Source: Gemmatimonadota bacterium (GTDB taxonomy: Bacteria > Gemmatimonadota > Gemmatimonadetes > Gemmatimonadales > Gemmatimonadaceae). From it: a DNA stretch of 33,260 nt. Positions 15,456-24,040 of this stretch are shown here, piece after piece. The stretch covers positions 1 through 33,260 of the forward strand of contig JAJTGR010000056.1 of assembly GCA_021299375.1 (NCBI GenBank), written 5' to 3'. Made by a program: the position numbers and the translations under genes. The notes under the pieces were generated by a model, which worked only from the letters and a program-made list of their open reading frames with translations, ran no database searches and was not told the origin of the DNA. How positions within the stretch are numbered: the first letter of the stretch is position 1; each line of letters begins with the position of its first letter.

Positions 15456-16286
15456 TCAGTCGCGCCGGCGGCGGCGGCGATCCGACGCCAAGGGCCGGCG
15501 CGTCAGCGCCGCCGCCAGTGCCGGCGCGTCCGCCACGGCGGCCACGCCTGACGTGCCGCCCAGCACGGCCGTGCCCTCGACGCCGGCGCGTGCCACGAGC
15601 GGTTGCAGCTGACGCAGGCGGGCGGCACCGGCACGCACCGACGGAAAGCCGATGGTAACGGCGGCCACCGCCGCCCCGGTGTGGTCCCAGACGGGGGCAC
15701 CCATGCCGTACACGTCGGCGTACCACTCACCACGGGCGATGGCGATGCCCGAGGTGCGGACATCGTCGAGCTGGTCCATGAGCGTCGGCACGTCGGTGAT
15801 GGTGGCGGCCGTGTAGCGCGTGAGCGTGTCCCCCAGCAGCGCACGCCGCTCCCCGTCGGCGAGCCAGGCCGTGAGGACTTTGCCGCCGGCTGACGCGTGG
15901 AGGGGCGGATGCCCGCCGAGGACGCCCGGGACCACCAGCGGTTGCGGCGCATAGACGATGTCGACGGTGGTCGCGATGGCGCCGGACCGGACGACCAGCG
16001 TGGCGCACTCGCCGGAGTCACGCGCAAGACGAATGAGGACGGGATGCAGCGCCCGCTGCAGCGGGGACGACTGCTGGGCGAGGGCGCCGAGTGCCGCCAG
16101 GCGGATGCCCAGCCGGTACCGACCGGAGCGCTCATCGTAGTCGAGAAACCCGGCCTGCTCGAACGTACGGAGCAGCCGATAGACCGAACTGCGGGGGCGA
16201 CCCAACCGCTCGGCGATGTCGAGTGCGGCAAGTTCGGGAGTGCGGTCGCTGAACAGCGCGAGCACCGTGTTCAGGGTGGAGAGCAT
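15456..16286 (-). CDS. IclR family transcriptional regulator
   Basis: A 276-residue regulator. A winged helix-turn-helix fills residues 1-60, with L-D-I-A-E-R-L-G-R-P-R-S-S-V-Y-R-L-L as the recognition unit and G-R-Y-R-L-G-I-R-L as the wing end. The C-terminal effector domain (about 80-245) has the family features P-L-H-A-S-A-G-G-K-V-L-T-A and an I-A-R-G-E-W segment. IclR proteins sense small metabolites and often control adjacent catabolic genes, as activators or repressors. It lies 105 bp downstream of the P450 on the same strand, and the P450 diverges from susC. The three-half-site element at 17762-17787 is its best visible target. The C-terminal tail is unusually Arg-rich. Confidence 0.93.
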   Translation of the reverse strand: MLSTLNTVLALFSDRTPELAALDIAERLGRPRSSVYRLLRTFEQAGFLDYDERSGRYRLGIRLAALGALAQQSSPLQRALHPVLIRLARDSGECATLVVRSGAIATTVDIVYAPQPLVVPGVLGGHPPLHASAGGKVLTAWLADGERRALLGDTLTRYTAATITDVPTLMDQLDDVRTSGIAIARGEWYADVYGMGAPVWDHTGAAVAAVTIGFPSVRAGAARLRQLQPLVARAGVEGTAVLGGTSGVAAVADAPALAAALTRRPLASDRRRRRRD

Positions 16287-16391
16287 GATGGAGGAGAAGA
16301 GGCCGGCGCACGGGCACGGTGCGGAGGCAAGCTAGAGGTCCGGGGAAGCGCGAGGAATGATCGGCGCGGGCGCACTCGGCATGCCCACACG

Positions 16392-17570
16392 TCATTCCCA
16401 GAGCACGTCGAGGCGAGGCGGCTTGCGGAACTCGTGTCCGTGGGGGCGGCTGGGGCGCTCGGAGTCGAGGCGACTGCGCGGATGCCGGCGGAAGAGCGCA
16501 AGCAGCGCGGTGCGCGCCTCCAACCGCGCCAAGGCCGCACCGAGGCAGAAGTGCCGGCCGAAGCCGAACGCCAGATGCGGCGTCGGATCGGCGCGCGTTG
16601 GGTTCCAGCGGTCCGGAGCGCGGTAGCGGGCCGGGTCGCGGTTGGCAGCCCCCAACATGCACTGCACGATCGCTCCCGCCGGCAGGGGCACGCCCCCCAG
16701 TGTCACCGCTTCCGGCGCATAGCGGCTGCACGTCTGGACGGCCGGCTCCCAGCGAAAGGTCTCCTCCACGCATCGATCCATCGCCTCGGCGTCGAGCTGG
16801 CCGACGTCCAGCGCCGACGGGTGCGACAGCATCGCCCACAGCGTGTTGGCGATTGAGGCCTCCGTGGTTTCGATGCCACCGAAGAGCACGATGAGGGCGT
16901 TGGCGGCGATCTCCTCGTCGTCGAGCAATCGGGGGTACGCTCGGGCGAGGGTGTGCAGCAGCGCCTGCGAGGCACGATCGGGCGAGGCCAGAACTGGCCG
17001 CAGCGACACCCGAAAGGCGCGCACGGCCGCCTCGGCGCGGCTCCGTGTACCCGGGTCCCCCGCGTAGTTGATGAGCGCGTCTGCGAAGGTGTCGTACCAT
17101 TCGCGCAACAGCCCGTCGCCCGCCGGGTCCAGCCCCAGCACGCGAGCGACCGTGGCGACCGCCACCGGGGCGGCATAGGCGGACCGCAGCTCCGCACCCG
17201 TGGCGGGGAGCGCCCCGGCGTGTGCCGCGACCACCTCGTGCACCAGGGGCGTGAGCGCGTCCACGGCCTTGGCGTTGAACGGGGGGGCGCACGCCGACTT
17301 GTAGCGCCGCTGCAGCGCCCCCTCGGTCGACAGCATCTGCGGCCCGAACGTCTCGCGAATGGGCGAGCGGGGATCGTCGGTGCGGAAGTGCGCCGTATCC
17401 CGCAGCACCTCCATGATCAGGTCCCGGCTGGTGACCAACCACTGCCCGATCGCCGGCGCCCACGTCACCGGCTCGGTGGCCCGCAAGTGGTGAAAGACCG
17501 GATAGGGATCGTCGGCCAGCTGGTCGATGGTAACCGTGGCCCCGATCGGGAATGACGTGGAGGCGGACAT
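16392..17570 (-). CDS. Cytochrome P450
   Basis: A 392-residue soluble bacterial P450 monooxygenase. The I-helix oxygen-binding motif F-G-G-I-E-T-T lies near residue 231, the E-x-x-R pair (E-T-F-R) near 270, and the heme loop F-G-F-G-R-H-F-C-L-G has the axial Cys342. Length and lack of a membrane anchor match class I bacterial P450s, which need a ferredoxin and reductase; neither is encoded in the window. The start at 17570 gives M-S-A-S-T just before the first strand; the frame is open upstream into the intergenic region. It is followed by the IclR gene on the same strand and is divergent from susC, so a role in modifying the substrate of that operon is plausible but unproven. Confidence 0.93.
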   Translation of the reverse strand: MSASTSFPIGATVTIDQLADDPYPVFHHLRATEPVTWAPAIGQWLVTSRDLIMEVLRDTAHFRTDDPRSPIRETFGPQMLSTEGALQRRYKSACAPPFNAKAVDALTPLVHEVVAAHAGALPATGAELRSAYAAPVAVATVARVLGLDPAGDGLLREWYDTFADALINYAGDPGTRSRAEAAVRAFRVSLRPVLASPDRASQALLHTLARAYPRLLDDEEIAANALIVLFGGIETTEASIANTLWAMLSHPSALDVGQLDAEAMDRCVEETFRWEPAVQTCSRYAPEAVTLGGVPLPAGAIVQCMLGAANRDPARYRAPDRWNPTRADPTPHLAFGFGRHFCLGAALARLEARTALLALFRRHPRSRLDSERPSRPHGHEFRKPPRLDVLWE

Positions 17571-17761
17571 GGTGTGGTCGGGCGGGGGAGAAACCGGCGC
17601 ACCGTCGGCTCCGCGACACCGTGCGGCGCCGGAGATGCTGCCGCACGGGCAGCGGCGGGGAACCACCGGGGGGAACTGGCGGGGAGAGAACCATCGGCGG
17701 AGGGACACGACGACGCTCGCTTGCCGAAGTCGGGGCCCAGCGGTACGATGGGATGCAAGAT

Positions 17762-17787
17762 TTGAGACTGGATCTCAATATATGAGA
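17762..17787. promoter_or_regulatory. Candidate IclR operator with three half-sites
   Basis: An AT-rich island in GC-rich DNA. Half-sites are TGAGA at 17763-17767, its complement TCTCA at 17773-17777, and TGAGA again at 17783-17787, so starts are exactly 10 bp apart. The first two form the palindrome TTGAGA-CTGGA-TCTCAA, and the second and third form TCTCA-ATATA-TGAGA. It ends 37 bp before the susC start and 192 bp from the P450 start. The palindrome-plus-third-repeat plan resembles the operators of PcaU-type IclR regulators. The overlap with TATA-like sequence suggests the susC promoter core lies here. Confidence 0.6.
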
Positions 17788-17824
17788 ACATCCGGTCGCG
17801 TGCCTCCCACTGGCCCCCACCCCC

Positions 17825-20800
17825 ATGCCCCGTCCCAGCCCAAACGCCCACGTCACCGCCCTGCTGTGGGGCGGTGGGTTGGCCGTCCTCGCGGCCACCG
17901 CGGCCCCCGCACTCGCCCACTCGTCGGCTACGCTGGGGGCCTCCCCTTCGGTCGTCCCACGCCTGCAGACCGATTCCATCACCGGAACCGTGACCGACAC
18001 CCGCGGCCGTCCCGTCGAAGGCGCGCGGGTGCTGGTGGTGGGCACCAGCGCCACGGCACTCACCGACCCCCGTGGCCGCTTCCGCCTCACCGGCATTGGC
18101 GGTACCGATCGAACCGTGCGGGTCACCGCCATCGGCTATCAGTCGCAGTCGCGAACCATTGGCGCGGGGAGCGCCACGCTCGCCTTCGTGCTCGGCGAGC
18201 TCTCGGTGAAGCTCGATGAGGTGGTGGTCACGGGGACAGCGGGCACCGTGGAGCGCCGAGCGGTGGGCAATGCAATCACCAAGATCGATGCCCGCGGCAC
18301 CCTGGAGCGGATGCCGGTGACCGACGTGTCACAGCTCATGAACGGGCGCGCCTCGAACGTGGTGCTCACCGCGAACTCGGGCATGGCGGGTGCGGGAACG
18401 AAGGTCAACATCCGTGGCCGCAACAGCCTCGCGCTGTCCGGGGCGCCGCTCGTGTACGTGGATGGCATCCGGGTGGACGCCGCGCAGGCCTCCGGCCCGA
18501 CGGTTCAGGGGGCGAACGTCGTCTCCCGCCTCAACGACATCAACCCGGCAGACATCGAGTCCATCGAGGTGATCAAGGGGCCCGCAGCGGCCACCCTCTA
18601 TGGCACCGAGGCGTCCAACGGGGTGATCCAGATCATCACCAAGTCCGGGCGTACCGGAGACAGGGCCCGCTTCACCTTCACGGCGGATCAGGGGACGAAC
18701 GAGTTCACGGACCCGGCCGGACGCATCCCGACCAACTATGCGCGCTCGCCGCAGGGGCAGATCCTCTCGTTCAACGCCGTGGACAACGAACGGACGTTGG
18801 GGAACGACATCTGGCGCACCGGCCAGTTCCAGCGGTACGCCCTCGGCATCGATGGCGGCTCGGGGCCGGTCAGCTATCGCGTGGGCGGCGTCCTGCAGGA
18901 TGACGAAGGGATCGACCTCAACAACCGGCAGCAGCAGTCGTCGCTCCGCGCCAACCTCCAGTTCCTGCCGCGCCCTACCCTGACGGCTCGTCTCGACCTG
19001 GGCGTGGTGACGGGCAAGACCAGCTTTGCCCCGCAGGAAGGGATCGGCGCCCCGCTGTTCAGTGCGCTCAACGCCCAACCGCTGACCGCGGGTAGCCCCA
19101 GCCGTGGCTTCTTCCAGGCGCCGCCCGAGGTGCTGTACGGCGTCAACGACGTCTTTCAGCTGCTGCAGCGCACCACCGTGTCCGCCCAGCTGCAGCACCA
19201 GCTGGGCAGCCGCCTCACGCAGCGGCTCAACATCGGCACCGACCTGGTGCAGGAGAACAATCAGAACATCGTGCGCCGCATGACCCCGGATCAGGCGCGC
19301 TTCTACAGCCCGGCGGTCGCAGCGGGGCGCAAGGATGTGCAGTTGCGCGACGCACGCACCAACACGCTGGACTACAGCGCCTCCTACAACGCCACGCTCC
19401 GGGAGGGGCTGACCAGCCAGACCAGCGTGGGCGCGCAGTACTTCGGCCGCCTCACGCGCTTCACCACGGTCAGCGGCCAGCAGTTCCCCGCACCGGGGCT
19501 CAGCACCATTCTGGGCACCGCGGTGCGCACCGGCGGCGACGATTACATCGAGAACACCACCATCGGAACGTACGCCCAACAGCAACTGGGATGGCGCAAC
19601 CGCCTCTTCGTGACCGGCGCCGTCCGCGTGGACAACAACAGCGCCTTCGGCACCGACTTCCAGGCCGCCACCTATCCCAAGGTCAGCACCAGCTGGGTGG
19701 CCAGCGAAGAAGGGTGGTGGAAAGGCGGCGTGATGAACACGCTCAAGCTGCGCGCCGCCTACGGTGCCGCCGGCCAACAGCCCGACGCCTTTGCGGCGCT
19801 GCGCACACTGGGGCCCGTGACCGGCCCCAGTGACCAGCCGGCGCTCACCACGCAGGCCGTGGGCAACCCCGACCTCAGGCCCGAGCGGGGCACCGAGCTG
19901 GAGCTGGGTTTCGACGCGGGACTCTTCCAGGACCGCGTGGCCATGGAGTTCACCTGGTTCCGGCAGAATCGCCGCGACGCGATCGTGCTGGCGCCGGTCC
20001 CTCCCTCGAGCGGCTTCATCGGCACGCGCTTCACCAACCTCGGGGCCATCCGCAACGACGGCTTCGAGCTCCGCACCACGGTGGCGGTGCTCAATGGCCA
20101 ACGGCTCGGGTGGGATCTCACCGCCACGCTCAACTCGAACGAGAACGAGATCACCGATCTGGGCGGGCAGCCGCCGATCTTCGTGGGCACCTTCCCGCGC
20201 GCCCAGCAGCACCGCGTGGGGTTCCCGGTGGCGGCCTTCTTCGGACAGCGGCTGACCAGCGCCACGCTGGATGCCAACGGACAGGCCACCGACCTCCAGT
20301 GCGAGAGCCCCGCCGGCCCCACACCCTGCGCCACCGCGCCGCTCACCTTCCTGGGCCGCTCCACCCCCAGGTACGAGGGCGCGGTGACCTCCACCGTGCG
20401 CCTCGGCCAGCGGCTCCGGCTGTACACCATGGTCGACTTCCGGCAGGGGATGCGCCGCTTCGCCACCAACCTCTGGGCGCGCTGCACGGTGTTCCGGCTG
20501 TGCCGGCAGAACTACTATCCGCAGGAGTTCGATCCGCGTGACGTGGCGTACGCGCAGCGCGGCAGTGCGCTGGTGCTCACCAGCGGCTTCATCAACGACG
20601 CCTCCTTCGCCAAGCTGCGCGAGATCTCGGTGTCGTACGACCTGCCCGATGTCCTCGCCCGCCAGGTCCGCGCCTCGCGCGCCTCGCTGCTGCTGGCCGG
20701 CCGCAATCTCTACACCTGGACCCGCTGGACGGGGCTGGACCCGGAGACGGAACAGCCGGGTGGCTTCGGCGAGCTGACTGCCAGCGAGCAGGCCAACCTG

Positions 20801-20845
20801 CCGCTCCCGCGGCAGGTGCGGTTCTCTCTCAACCTGACCTTTTGA
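17825..20845 (+). CDS. SusC/RagA-type TonB-dependent outer-membrane transporter
   Basis: A 1006-residue outer-membrane nutrient channel. The signal peptide covers about residues 1-31 (A-L-A-H cut region). A CarboxypepD-reg-like beta domain follows (about 50-125), with I-T-G-T-V-T-D-T-R-G-R-P-V-E-G-A. The TonB box region L-D-E-V-V-V-T-G is at about 131-138, and the plug (about 140-270) contains V-N-I-R-G-R-N-S and V-Y-V-D-G-I-R. The beta barrel runs to the terminal L-N-L-T-F, ending in Phe as outer-membrane barrels do. SusC proteins import oligosaccharides or peptides with a SusD lid using TonB energy. The associated peptidases point to peptides. It is the first gene of the long + strand operon. 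Confidence 0.95.
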   Translation: MPRPSPNAHVTALLWGGGLAVLAATAAPALAHSSATLGASPSVVPRLQTDSITGTVTDTRGRPVEGARVLVVGTSATALTDPRGRFRLTGIGGTDRTVRVTAIGYQSQSRTIGAGSATLAFVLGELSVKLDEVVVTGTAGTVERRAVGNAITKIDARGTLERMPVTDVSQLMNGRASNVVLTANSGMAGAGTKVNIRGRNSLALSGAPLVYVDGIRVDAAQASGPTVQGANVVSRLNDINPADIESIEVIKGPAAATLYGTEASNGVIQIITKSGRTGDRARFTFTADQGTNEFTDPAGRIPTNYARSPQGQILSFNAVDNERTLGNDIWRTGQFQRYALGIDGGSGPVSYRVGGVLQDDEGIDLNNRQQQSSLRANLQFLPRPTLTARLDLGVVTGKTSFAPQEGIGAPLFSALNAQPLTAGSPSRGFFQAPPEVLYGVNDVFQLLQRTTVSAQLQHQLGSRLTQRLNIGTDLVQENNQNIVRRMTPDQARFYSPAVAAGRKDVQLRDARTNTLDYSASYNATLREGLTSQTSVGAQYFGRLTRFTTVSGQQFPAPGLSTILGTAVRTGGDDYIENTTIGTYAQQQLGWRNRLFVTGAVRVDNNSAFGTDFQAATYPKVSTSWVASEEGWWKGGVMNTLKLRAAYGAAGQQPDAFAALRTLGPVTGPSDQPALTTQAVGNPDLRPERGTELELGFDAGLFQDRVAMEFTWFRQNRRDAIVLAPVPPSSGFIGTRFTNLGAIRNDGFELRTTVAVLNGQRLGWDLTATLNSNENEITDLGGQPPIFVGTFPRAQQHRVGFPVAAFFGQRLTSATLDANGQATDLQCESPAGPTPCATAPLTFLGRSTPRYEGAVTSTVRLGQRLRLYTMVDFRQGMRRFATNLWARCTVFRLCRQNYYPQEFDPRDVAYAQRGSALVLTSGFINDASFAKLREISVSYDLPDVLARQVRASRASLLLAGRNLYTWTRWTGLDPETEQPGGFGELTASEQANLPLPRQVRFSLNLTF

Positions 20846-20865
20846 GGCGCCCGGTGCCCATCTCC

Positions 20866-22146
20866 ATGACCACCCGTACCCGCGCCGCTCGCACGGCCGT
20901 GCGCGCCAGCGCCCTTGCCCTCGTTGCCATCACGGCGGCCTGCGGCTCCCTGCTCGAAGTCGATGTCCCCAGCCGAGTCCCTGCCGACGGCGCCGTCGTG
21001 CCGGCGAACGCCGCCATCCTCATGAACTCCGTGATCGGTGAGTTCGAATGTGCCTTTGGTGGGGCCGTGACGAGCGGCGGCACGTTGGGCGACGAGCTCT
21101 CCAACTCCTCCCCCGGCAACACCACCTGGCAGGTGGATCGCCGCGACATCGCCACCAGCTCCACCATCAGCACCGGGGGCTGTGGCGGGCTGGGCCCCTT
21201 TGGGGCCCTCAACGTCACACTCTGGCTCTCCGGTGAGTTGCAGAAGGGGCTGGAGTCGTGGAGCGATGCCCAGGTCACCAATCGGCGCCAGCTGCTCGCC
21301 ACCAACGCCGCCTACGCCGGGTATGCCCTGGTGCTCCTCGGCGAGCAGATGTGCACCGCGACTATCGATGCCGGACCGGAGCTGACCAAGGCGCAGGTGT
21401 GGACGCGCGCCGAGGAGCGCTTCACGGCAGCCATTGCCGACGCGCAGGCCAGCAACACCGCGGACATCCTCGCCATGGCGTATCTCGGCCGCGCCCGCGC
21501 CCGTCTCAACCAGGCCCGCTTCCCGGAGGCGGCGGCCGACGCGCGGCAGGTTCCCGCCAACTTCGTGCGGAACGCCACGTACTCCAGCGCAGACCCGCGC
21601 CGGTTCAACCCCGTGTTCAACAGCAACAACCAAGCCGCGGGGCTCACGGTGGGTCCGGTGTACCGGGCCATGACGTTCGCCGGCGTGCGGGACCCGCGGG
21701 TGCCCGTGACCAACGCCAACCGCACCGGCTCGAACAACTCGGACTCACTGTACTTGCAGACCAAGTACACGAGCCTCGCCGCTCCCATTCCCATCGCCAA
21801 GTGGGCCGAGGCGCAGCTGATCATCGCCGAAGCCGAGTTGGCGGCAGGCAACGTGGCGGCGGCGGTAGCGATCATCAATACGCTGCACGCCCGCACCACC
21901 CCCGCCCTGCCCCCGTTCGCTTCTACCTCAGCGGCCGAAGTGCGGGCCCAGCTCACGTACGAGCGGCGCGCCGAGCTGTTCCTCGAGTCGCAGCACCTTG
22001 GCGACTATCAGCGCCTGTCCCTTCCGTTCGTGCCGGCCACGGGCGCCCCGTTTCCCTTTGGCGGCGGCTTCTACGGCACCAATCGCTGCTTCCCGCTCCC
22101 CGACCTGGAGCGCACGACCAACCCCAACCTGAACGGCCAGCGATGA
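20866..22146 (+). CDS. SusD/RagB-type outer-membrane lipoprotein
   Basis: A 426-residue surface lipoprotein that forms the substrate-binding lid over SusC. The signal peptide ends with lipobox I-T-A-A-C (Cys26). Helical repeats in the middle resemble SusD TPR-like scaffolds (A-Y-L-G-R-A-R-A-R-L-N). The C-terminal SusD domain shows L-T-Y-E-R-R-A-E-L-F-L-E-S-Q-H-L-G-D-Y-Q-R-L, the best family signature. The ATG at 20866 gives a normal signal peptide; an in-frame TTG at 20842 overlapping the susC stop would add eight residues. Its stop overlaps the next start (ATGA). Compared with Bacteroides SusD proteins it is on the short side. Confidence 0.93.
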   Translation: MTTRTRAARTAVRASALALVAITAACGSLLEVDVPSRVPADGAVVPANAAILMNSVIGEFECAFGGAVTSGGTLGDELSNSSPGNTTWQVDRRDIATSSTISTGGCGGLGPFGALNVTLWLSGELQKGLESWSDAQVTNRRQLLATNAAYAGYALVLLGEQMCTATIDAGPELTKAQVWTRAEERFTAAIADAQASNTADILAMAYLGRARARLNQARFPEAAADARQVPANFVRNATYSSADPRRFNPVFNSNNQAAGLTVGPVYRAMTFAGVRDPRVPVTNANRTGSNNSDSLYLQTKYTSLAAPIPIAKWAEAQLIIAEAELAAGNVAAAVAIINTLHARTTPALPPFASTSAAEVRAQLTYERRAELFLESQHLGDYQRLSLPFVPATGAPFPFGGGFYGTNRCFPLPDLERTTNPNLNGQR

Positions 22147-23999
22147 CCGTCCCCACACGCCCCCGGGCGCTCGCCAGCGCCGTCCTGCTGCTTGCGGTCG
22201 CCCTGCCGCCGGCGCTGGCACCGGCCCGGGCCGAAGCGCAGGGACGCGCGCGGGAGCGGGCGTCCGGGGGCGTGGCGAGAGGAGACAGCGCCCGCATCAC
22301 CGCCATCGCCGACGCCCTGTGGGGGCGCATCGTGGCCAATGAGGCAGGGGTGCGCCTTCGCACCGGGTTGCCGGTGCGGCGCCTGCCGGTGCCGTCGCTC
22401 GAGGAAGCGGAGGAGGACGCGATCTTCGGGCAGCGGATTCTGGCGCAGCTGGACAGCGTCGGGCAGCCACCCGTGGGGAGCGAGGCCTGGAGTCTGGCGG
22501 CCGTCACGCGGGCGCGCGCGGACGTGATGGCCGCTGAAGCCGATGCCTTCTGGTTCCGCAACCCGGTCTCCCCGTATGCCAACGATTTCGTCGGGCTGCA
22601 CGCGATCCTGGGCGCCCAGCGCTTTGCGGCCCCCGACGACCTGACCCGCTACCTCGATCTGGCCGGGCAGTATGCCGGGGTCGTGGATGCGGTGCATGGC
22701 TACTTGCGGGGGCAGGTGCGGCACGGGTACCGCATGCCGAAGCTCGAGGTGATGGCGGCCGTCACGCTGCTGCGGCAGTTCCGCACCGAGCCCGTACGCA
22801 GCCCGCTGGCGGTGGCCGAGGCGCGGTTGCGCGGGGTCCGCGGGCAGGACAGCGCGGCCGTGGTGCGCTTTCAGGAGCAGCTGGCCGCTGAGGTGGTCGA
22901 CCGGGTGAACCCGGCGTTCGACCGGCTCATTGCGTGGCTGGAGGGGCCCTACCTGGCGGAGGCCCCCGTCACCGTGGGGCTCGCGCAGTATCCCGGGGGA
23001 GAGGCCCACTATCGTCGGCTGGTGCGCGCGTCGCTCACCTTCGACCGGACACCCGAGCAGATCCACGAGTTGGGGCTCCGCGAGATCGCACGCATCACCG
23101 CCGAACTGGACTCGATCCGCCAGACGCTCGGGAGTACGGCGGGGGATGCGGCAGGGCACACGGGCACGCGCGACGCGTTTCATCAGTACCTGCGCACGGC
23201 CCCACGCTTCGTGCCCTCCTCCCCCGACGTCATGCGCGACAAGATGCTGGGGCATCTGGCCTCGCTGCGCCCTCGGCTGGGCGAGCAGTTCGCCGACATC
23301 CCCCGCGCCCCGTACGATGTGCGACGACTGGACCCGTCGCTGGAGGCGGGGATGACCTACGGCTACTACCGCCAGCCATCGGCCGCCGACTCCACGGGGG
23401 TGTACTTCTTCAACGGCGGGCAGCTCGCGCAGAAGACCACGGTCTGGTTCGAGGGGCTGGCCTACCACGAGATTCTCCCCGGGCACCACTTCCACCTGGC
23501 GCTGGTGCAGGAGGTGCTGGCCAACAAGCATCCGCTGCGCCGCAACTATGCCAGCACGGCCTACACGGAGGGGTGGGGCGAGTACGCGGCAGCGCTGGCC
23601 GAGCTGATGGGGGGCTACCGCGATCCGTACGACCGCTACGGACGCCGCATCATGGAACTCAACAGCGCGGCGCGGCTGGTGCTCGACACCGGGCTCAATC
23701 TGCTCGGATGGAGCCACGAGCGCGCCATCGCCTACCTGCGCGCGAACTCGGTGATCTCCGACGCCGAGGTGGCGTCGGAAGTGCTGCGCTACTGCTGCGA
23801 CATTCCCGGCCAGGCGCTGGGCTACCGGATGGGCATGTTGACGTTTCAGCGCCTGCGCACGCGCGCCGAGCAGGCGTTGGGGCCGCGCTTCGACCCGCGC
23901 GCTTTCCACCGGGTGATTCTGGCCGACGGGCCGCTGCCCTTCTTCGCGCTCGAGCAGCGCGTAGACGCGTGGGTGGCCCAGCAGCGAGGCACTCGCTGA
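22143..23999 (+). CDS. DUF885 family exported metallopeptidase-like protein
   Basis: A 618-residue exported protein. The signal peptide has a hydrophobic core at about 10-26 and probable cleavage after A-E-A at residue 32. The rest is helical and fits DUF885. The zinc-site-like motif H-E-I-L-P-G-H-H begins at His442-Glu443, with His448/His449, and E-G-W-G-E-Y begins at Glu476 and could supply a further ligand. Proteins of this family are believed to be metal-dependent peptidases with an HExxxGH variant of the usual motif; biochemical evidence is thin. The ATG overlaps the susD stop. It is likely periplasmic and acts on material entering through SusCD. Confidence 0.9.
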   Translation: MTVPTRPRALASAVLLLAVALPPALAPARAEAQGRARERASGGVARGDSARITAIADALWGRIVANEAGVRLRTGLPVRRLPVPSLEEAEEDAIFGQRILAQLDSVGQPPVGSEAWSLAAVTRARADVMAAEADAFWFRNPVSPYANDFVGLHAILGAQRFAAPDDLTRYLDLAGQYAGVVDAVHGYLRGQVRHGYRMPKLEVMAAVTLLRQFRTEPVRSPLAVAEARLRGVRGQDSAAVVRFQEQLAAEVVDRVNPAFDRLIAWLEGPYLAEAPVTVGLAQYPGGEAHYRRLVRASLTFDRTPEQIHELGLREIARITAELDSIRQTLGSTAGDAAGHTGTRDAFHQYLRTAPRFVPSSPDVMRDKMLGHLASLRPRLGEQFADIPRAPYDVRRLDPSLEAGMTYGYYRQPSAADSTGVYFFNGGQLAQKTTVWFEGLAYHEILPGHHFHLALVQEVLANKHPLRRNYASTAYTEGWGEYAAALAELMGGYRDPYDRYGRRIMELNSAARLVLDTGLNLLGWSHERAIAYLRANSVISDAEVASEVLRYCCDIPGQALGYRMGMLTFQRLRTRAEQALGPRFDPRAFHRVILADGPLPFFALEQRVDAWVAQQRGTR

Positions 24000-24004
24000 T
24001 TCCC

Positions 24005-24026
24005 GCGGGGGCCACTCGGCCCCCGC
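24005..24026 (+). terminator. Hairpin inside the operon, between the DUF885 and S9 genes
   Basis: A perfect 9-bp stem GCGGGGGCC (24005-24013) and GGCCCCCGC (24018-24026) around an ACTC loop, starting 6 bp after the DUF885 stop and ending 14 bp before the S9 start. No T-run follows, so it is more likely an mRNA stabiliser or partial attenuator than a full terminator. It is the only strong hairpin seen between genes of this operon. Confidence 0.45.
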
Positions 24027-24040
24027 ACTCTCTACCGGTC

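Noticed and set aside
18329-20212. 627-residue - strand open frame inside susC
   Set aside because: It is an antisense shadow of a gene with clear family motifs. Similar long antisense frames inside the signalling gene (8382-10085) and S9 gene (24512-26431) were rejected for the same reason.
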